From assembly GCA_002780065.1 (NCBI GenBank), contig PEWQ01000008.1:1-9801 (forward strand): 9,801 nucleotides of DNA, written 5' to 3'. Position 1 is the first letter of the stretch, and each line of letters starts with the position of its first letter. This document shows, in pieces, positions 5,618 through 9,801 of the stretch. Under the pieces are notes generated by a model. The model was not told the origin of the DNA, searched no databases, and saw only the letters and a list, made by a program, of their open reading frames with translations. The position numbers were made by a program, and so were the translations under genes. This DNA comes from Candidatus Hydrogenedentes bacterium CG07_land_8_20_14_0_80_42_17. Its GTDB lineage: Bacteria; UBA8481.

Positions 5618-7180
5618 ATGAAAGAGAAGAAAGAAAAGAGACGCAAGAACGAGTTCCGAACGCTTTCTGGAATTCCAATTGCAAATCATTACGGTGATTT
5701 CGAAACTCCAGGCGAGTATCCTTTCACTCGCGGAATTCGGCCGAGCATGTATCGCGGTCAATTCTGGACAATGCGTCAATACGCTGGAATGGGCGATGCA
5801 GAGGAGTCCAATGCCCGATACAAGTTTCTTCTTGAAGAAGGTCAAACCGGACTCAGCGTAGCATTCGATCTTCCGACTCAATTAGGACTCGACAGCGACG
5901 ATCCGCTATCTGAAGGCGAAGTTGGAAAAGTCGGAGTCGCAATCGATACGCTCGACGACGTAATGACTCTATTTAGAAATATTCCTCTGGATAAAGTCAC
6001 AACATCAATGACCATAAACTCAACTGCTCCGATTCTGCTTGCGTTCTACATTGCGTGCGCCGAAGCGAATGGAGTGCAAAGAAATGCGCTCGGTGGAACA
6101 ACTCAGAACGACATATTAAAGGAGTACATTGCGCGAGGGACATACATATTCCCGCCGGAGCCGTCGATGAAACTGATCACCGACGTATTCGAATTCTGTT
6201 CGAAGGAGATGCCTAAGTGGAACACAATTTCCATTTCAGGATATCACATCCGCGAAGCTGGCTCGACTGCAATCGAGGAGGTTGCATTCACACTAGCGAA
6301 CGCAATCACGTATGTTGAGTCTGCAATTGAGCGCGGGCTCGACGTCGATGACTTTGCCGGCCGGCTTTCGTTCTTTTTTAACTGCCACATGGATTTTTTC
6401 GAAGAGGCGGCCAAATTTCGAGCGGCGCGGCGGCTCTGGTCAAAGATTATGCGCGAGCGATTCCATGCAAAGAAAGAGCGCTCACTTCAAATGCGGTTCC
6501 ACACACAAACTGCAGGCTCGTCGCTTCAGGCTCGTCAAATCGATGTGAATATTGTCAGGACAACAATCTCTGCGCTCGCGGCAGTCTGCGGTGGAACTCA
6601 GTCTCTGCACACCAATTCGCGCGACGAGGCTCTCGCCTTGCCGACTGAAGAGTCCGCCAGAATTGCGCTCAGAACGCAACAGGTTATTGCTCACGAATCC
6701 GGCGTTGCGGATGTAGTTGATCCGCTCGGCGGCTCTTATTTTGTCGAGCACCTGACCGACACTATCGAAAAAGAAGCGAAAACTTTAATCGAAAAGATCG
6801 ATGAGCTCGGTGGAATGAAAAAAGCTATCGAGCTCGGATTTCCTCAAAAAGCAATTCGTGATTCATCTTACTCTTATCAAAAATCCATTGAGACCGGAGA
6901 GAAAAAGATCGTCGGAATAAATTGTTTTCGAACTGAAGAGCCTTCGCCAAAAATATTTCGGTTTGATCCGAGCGTCAGCGAACGCCAAATCAAAAGGCTG
7001 AACGAAGTAAAAAGCAAAAGAGATTTAACAAAAGTTAAAAATGTTCTTGATGCTGTAGAGTCAGCGACGCGTGCCGGTGAGAATCTCATGCCGTTTTTTA
7101 TCGAAGCAGGCCGAGCAAAAGCCAGTATTGGAGAAATCTGCTCTCGCCTGAAAAAAGTTTTTGGAACATACAAAGAATGA
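5618..7180 (+). CDS. Methylmalonyl-CoA mutase large (catalytic) subunit, split type
   Basis: This is the substrate-binding TIM-barrel subunit of an adenosylcobalamin-dependent acyl-CoA mutase, interconverting succinyl-CoA and methylmalonyl-CoA in propionate metabolism. I choose ATG 5618 (520 residues). A TTG at 5579 would add 13 residues, and neither start has a good ribosome site. Using the longer numbering, landmarks are [10 protein letters not shown] (44-53), WTMRQYAG (63-70), [11 protein letters not shown] (91-101), [16 protein letters not shown] (174-189), [11 protein letters not shown] (218-228), FHTQTAG (307-313) and TQSLHTN (340-346). The spacing of Y68, Q176, R186 and H223 equals that of Y89, Q197, R207 and H244 of the Propionibacterium enzyme. 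Tyr and Arg here favour methylmalonyl-CoA over isobutyryl-CoA mutase, which has Phe and Gln. The protein stops near the end of the barrel with no cobalamin-binding DXHXXG domain, so a separate small subunit is needed; none is in the window. It overlaps the next gene by ATGA. Confidence 0.92.
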   Translation: MKEKKEKRRKNEFRTLSGIPIANHYGDFETPGEYPFTRGIRPSMYRGQFWTMRQYAGMGDAEESNARYKFLLEEGQTGLSVAFDLPTQLGLDSDDPLSEGEVGKVGVAIDTLDDVMTLFRNIPLDKVTTSMTINSTAPILLAFYIACAEANGVQRNALGGTTQNDILKEYIARGTYIFPPEPSMKLITDVFEFCSKEMPKWNTISISGYHIREAGSTAIEEVAFTLANAITYVESAIERGLDVDDFAGRLSFFFNCHMDFFEEAAKFRAARRLWSKIMRERFHAKKERSLQMRFHTQTAGSSLQARQIDVNIVRTTISALAAVCGGTQSLHTNSRDEALALPTEESARIALRTQQVIAHESGVADVVDPLGGSYFVEHLTDTIEKEAKTLIEKIDELGGMKKAIELGFPQKAIRDSSYSYQKSIETGEKKIVGINCFRTEEPSPKIFRFDPSVSERQIKRLNEVKSKRDLTKVKNVLDAVESATRAGENLMPFFIEAGRAKASIGEICSRLKKVFGTYKE

Positions 7181-8418
7181 TCCGCAAGTTGTCAAACGGC
7201 ATGACAGTAGCCGTAGAAAAGATGCCGAACGCGAAATCGGCTTCATTTACGATATTGCTTCAAAGAGGAGCCGCTTACGATCCTGAAGGCAAAGCAGGAC
7301 TCACTGCAGTTATGACCGAAATGCTTTCGCGGGGATGTGCAGGAAAAAATGCTGTTGAACTCATCTCCGAACTGGATTCGCTCGGAATTGAGCGCTCGTT
7401 CGATTGCTCTGCCGAATATGTCTCGCTGTCGGCCTCTCTTCTCCCTGATAAATTGGACAGAGCTCTAAATCTATTTTTTGACATAATAACAAAACCTAAT
7501 TGCGATCAAAACGAATTCAAACAGTCTGTAGAACTATCTATCCAATCTATTCTTGCGATTGAAGACAATCCCGCGGAAAAACTAATGAATGAATTAGGAT
7601 TAAGGTTTTTTCCATATCCGCTCGGTCGTCCGGTCAAAGGCATAATTTCGGAAATAAAAAAATTAACAGTTCGAGATATAAAAAAAGCCATGAGCGAATT
7701 TTCGCCGGAAACGGCAATACTGAGCATTGCAGGCAATATTGAACCGGATGAAGTCCTCGTATCAGTCGAAAAGATATTCTCAGTTTGGAAAACGGCTTCG
7801 GAAATTCGCAAGCTCTCACTTACTCCACCGAAAGAATTGCCTTCGCATATTGAAAAAGCGTTAGGAGCTCAGGTTCAAATCGGTTTGGCGGCGCCCTTCG
7901 TCTCTGCAAAAGACCCGAACTATCCAAAAGCAATATTGCTTCTGATGATACTTACTTCGGGGATGAGTTCGAGACTATTTGTGGAGGTGCGGGAAAAACG
8001 CGGGCTTGTATACGCAGTCAGAGCTTTCTACTCGTTGATGCAAGATAATGGAGCGATGATAGTTTACGCAGGGACAACTCCGGACAAAGCCGAAGAATGC
8101 ATTCAAGTTATTTGCGCCGAATTGGAAAGATTAAAAGAAGGAGCAAACGAAAAAGAGTTGGAACGCGGAAAGATTAAATACAGGAGTTCGCTCATCATGG
8201 CCTGCGAAATGCCGTCGAGCCGCGCTCAGGCGATGGCAGTCGATATTCTTCGTTTCGACAGGGTGCGTTCGATTTCTGAAATGATAGAGTCGGTCACAAA
8301 AATTGAGCTCGAAGAGATGAACAGTTTTTTAAAATCGAAACGAATTCTTCCGAAAATAATTCTTACACTAGGGCCTGAATGGCGGAATAAATCCGGCGAC
8401 GGCGGGAAAAAAATATGA
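7177..8418 (+). CDS. M16 peptidase-like protein, non-catalytic subunit with the Arg/Tyr pair
   Basis: A 413-residue M16B-type protein: two similar alpha/beta domains as in mitochondrial processing peptidase and bacterial relatives. The N-terminus [20 protein letters not shown] and the [12 protein letters not shown] loop (30-41) are typical. Where the zinc site HXXEH should follow, the sequence reads A44-V-M-T47-E48, so both His ligands and the catalytic Glu are gone and the protein cannot be an active zinc peptidase by itself. The C-terminal domain retains [17 protein letters not shown] (263-279) with R272 and Y279, the Arg/Tyr pair that binds substrate in the family. No signal peptide is seen. 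ATGA overlaps join it to the mutase gene upstream and to the catalytic M16 gene downstream, indicating one operon. It is best read as the partner subunit of the next gene's product. Confidence 0.9.
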   Translation: MIRKLSNGMTVAVEKMPNAKSASFTILLQRGAAYDPEGKAGLTAVMTEMLSRGCAGKNAVELISELDSLGIERSFDCSAEYVSLSASLLPDKLDRALNLFFDIITKPNCDQNEFKQSVELSIQSILAIEDNPAEKLMNELGLRFFPYPLGRPVKGIISEIKKLTVRDIKKAMSEFSPETAILSIAGNIEPDEVLVSVEKIFSVWKTASEIRKLSLTPPKELPSHIEKALGAQVQIGLAAPFVSAKDPNYPKAILLLMILTSGMSSRLFVEVREKRGLVYAVRAFYSLMQDNGAMIVYAGTTPDKAEECIQVICAELERLKEGANEKELERGKIKYRSSLIMACEMPSSRAQAMAVDILRFDRVRSISEMIESVTKIELEEMNSFLKSKRILPKIILTLGPEWRNKSGDGGKKI

Positions 8419-9671
8419 GTTCAAATACAGTTTCTAAATCGCGTTACTCATCAACTGTCTTATCGTCCGGTCTGCGAATAGTAGTCGAAGAGATTCCATC
8501 TGCGGCGAGTGTCGCTGTCGGTTTTTTTGTCGAGACAGGTTCCCGCAACGAGCCTCCTGAATTAATGGGCGTCTCTCATTTTCTAGAGCACATGTCATTC
8601 AAGGCGACGAAGAAGCGTTCTGCTCTTGAGGTAAACATGGCTCTCGATGATATGGGCTCGCACGCAAATGCATATACCTCATGGGAACGAACTGTCTTTT
8701 ACGCTCAAGTGCTTCCCGAGTTTATGTCTTCTGCAGTGAACCTCATTGCCGAAATGATCGATCCCGCATTTCTCGTCTCCGACTTTGATTGCGAAAAGAA
8801 TGTAATACTCGAAGAGATAGAAATGTATAATGACAGGCCTGAATCGCTTCTCTTCGATGAAATTATGCAAGCGCGTTTTTCACCGCATCCGCTGAGCGGC
8901 CGCATTCTCGGCACGAGAGAAACGATCCAAAACTTAACTCATGAAATGATGAAGCAGTATCACTCGGAAAGATATCATCCTTCTCGAATTGTATTGGCGG
9001 TATCGGGTGCGGTAAGAGCTGAAGATGTCGAAACAGTCGCAGAAAAACTAGCTCTGGGTTCTAATAAAGCTACTACTTTTTCAGCCGGAAATAATACTCT
9101 TCCAAAAAATAAAGCAAAGTGCAGTCGAATCCGTGAAGGCGACATGCAGGAACAATTCATGGCGGTTTGGGAAGGACCGTCATACAAAGAGCACCGAGCT
9201 CTTTACATTGCTGGAATGTTGGGGATTTTGCTTGGCGACGAAGAGGGTTCAAGACTCTCATGGTCGCTGACTCATACAGGTCTTGCTCAATCGATTGAAG
9301 CGGGTGTGGTGGCATTTACCGACACAGGCCTGTTTTACGCAGGCTTTGCATCGCTTCCTGAAAATTTTTCAAAATGCAGAGAAATACTTTTCGATGAAAT
9401 AAAACGAATTAAAGATAAACCTCCAAACAAATCAGAATTCGAAAGAGCAAAAACTAAATTTGCATCGAGAACTATTTTATCTTCAGAATCCACTCAAGGC
9501 CGAATGATGGGAATCGGAGTAGACGAGCTGACGCGCCAGCCTCATCTCAATCTTGAAGAAGAACTCAAACTAATACTTTCAATCACCAGCGATGAAGTAA
9601 ACGCGTTCTCATCAACCTTAAACGAAGCCGAAGTCGAAGGCTCGATCGGCCCGATGCAAGAGAATATGTAA
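8415..9671 (+). CDS. M16 family zinc metallopeptidase, catalytic subunit
   Basis: A 418-residue M16B peptidase, expected to cut short unfolded peptides or presequence-like substrates. The inverted zinc motif is intact: H55-F-L-E58-H59, with the third ligand in the downstream ILEEIEMYNDRP segment (E133/E134, about 75 residues later). Between them NAYTSWERTVFYAQVL (85-100) is the usual active-site strand region. The C-terminal domain shows GSRLSWSLTHTGLAQS (278-293), where the family Arg is replaced by Thr (or deleted) and the Tyr by Gln292, so the Arg/Tyr pair is absent. This complements the upstream gene, which has the pair but no zinc site, and points to an obligate heterodimer. The first 11 residues precede the conserved domain; no signal peptide is evident, so the enzyme is probably cytoplasmic. 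Its ATG overlaps the preceding stop (ATGA). Confidence 0.93.
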   Translation: MSSNTVSKSRYSSTVLSSGLRIVVEEIPSAASVAVGFFVETGSRNEPPELMGVSHFLEHMSFKATKKRSALEVNMALDDMGSHANAYTSWERTVFYAQVLPEFMSSAVNLIAEMIDPAFLVSDFDCEKNVILEEIEMYNDRPESLLFDEIMQARFSPHPLSGRILGTRETIQNLTHEMMKQYHSERYHPSRIVLAVSGAVRAEDVETVAEKLALGSNKATTFSAGNNTLPKNKAKCSRIREGDMQEQFMAVWEGPSYKEHRALYIAGMLGILLGDEEGSRLSWSLTHTGLAQSIEAGVVAFTDTGLFYAGFASLPENFSKCREILFDEIKRIKDKPPNKSEFERAKTKFASRTILSSESTQGRMMGIGVDELTRQPHLNLEEELKLILSITSDEVNAFSSTLNEAEVEGSIGPMQENM

Positions 9672-9729
9672 AACAATCAAAAATTAAACAAAAAGACATC
9701 GATATTTTTACCGCTGAAACAACGAGCCA

Positions 9730-9782
9730 CAAATTGGAAAGTGCAAATTGGAAAGTGCAAATTGGAAAGTACAAATTGGAAT
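9730..9782 (+). repeat. 14-bp tandem repeat after the M16 operon
   Basis: Units of CAAATTGGAAAGTG occupy 9730-9743 and 9744-9757 exactly. A third at 9758-9771 ends in A instead of G, and a partial fourth runs from 9772 to about 9782 before diverging. The whole lies in the non-coding stretch 9672-9801 downstream of the M16 gene, which otherwise shows no gene and no convincing terminator. The same 14 bases occur once, inverted, at 2824-2837. Confidence 0.85.
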
Positions 9783-9801
9783 TAGAGGGACACAACACCT
9801 A

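Noticed and set aside
9672-9729. Intrinsic terminator after the M16 operon
   Set aside because: Only an A5/T5 pairing around ATCGAT (near 9693-9712) is visible. There is no GC-rich stem and no T-run after a stem.

Overview
The window is about 9.8 kb of bacterial chromosome, moderately AT-rich by eye. It is densely packed and carries no RNA gene, transposase, phage gene or CRISPR array that I can see. The gene content (a type IV pilus PilM, SecG, a GT4 glycosyltransferase, a split methylmalonyl-CoA mutase, CHAD and SixA proteins, a pair of M16 peptidases) fits a free-living bacterium, probably Gram-negative and from a poorly characterised lineage. The sequence alone does not justify a phylum.

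Left part (1-1564, minus strand). secG is followed 93 bases later by pilM, which runs off the left edge. This PilM has a normal actin-like N-terminal half. Its ATPase region then gives way to a tract of at least 120 residues rich in Pro, Gly, Met and Ala. The tract is built from two in-frame tandem repeats (18 bp and 63 bp units), and the window ends inside it.

Middle part (1707-5484). A plus-strand GT4 glycosyltransferase faces a minus-strand three-gene unit. That unit is transcribed as CHAD protein, then SixA-type histidine phosphatase, then a SAM methyltransferase with a long unassigned C-terminal region. CHAD and sixA overlap in an ATGA, and sixA and the methyltransferase overlap in a TAATG, so the three are probably one translationally coupled operon. 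The 140-base gap between the convergent glycosyltransferase and methyltransferase genes holds a weak hairpin, one copy of a 14-bp repeat and a small GC-rich patch.

Right part (5618-9671, plus strand). The large subunit of a split adenosylcobalamin-dependent methylmalonyl-CoA mutase is followed by two M16 peptidase-like genes, with ATGA overlaps at both junctions. The first M16 protein has lost the zinc site but keeps the Arg/Tyr pair of the C-terminal domain. The second keeps the HXXEH zinc site but has lost that pair. They therefore look like the two halves of one heterodimeric protease. The cobalamin-binding small subunit of the mutase is not in the window. The right end (9672-9801) is non-coding and holds a 14-bp tandem repeat whose exact unit also occurs, inverted, after the glycosyltransferase gene.

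The most notable points are the repeat-built insertion in PilM, the fused operon of a B12 mutase with a complementary M16 pair, the CHAD-SixA-methyltransferase unit, and the dispersed 14-bp repeat. None is clearly a wholly new system; each is a testable oddity.
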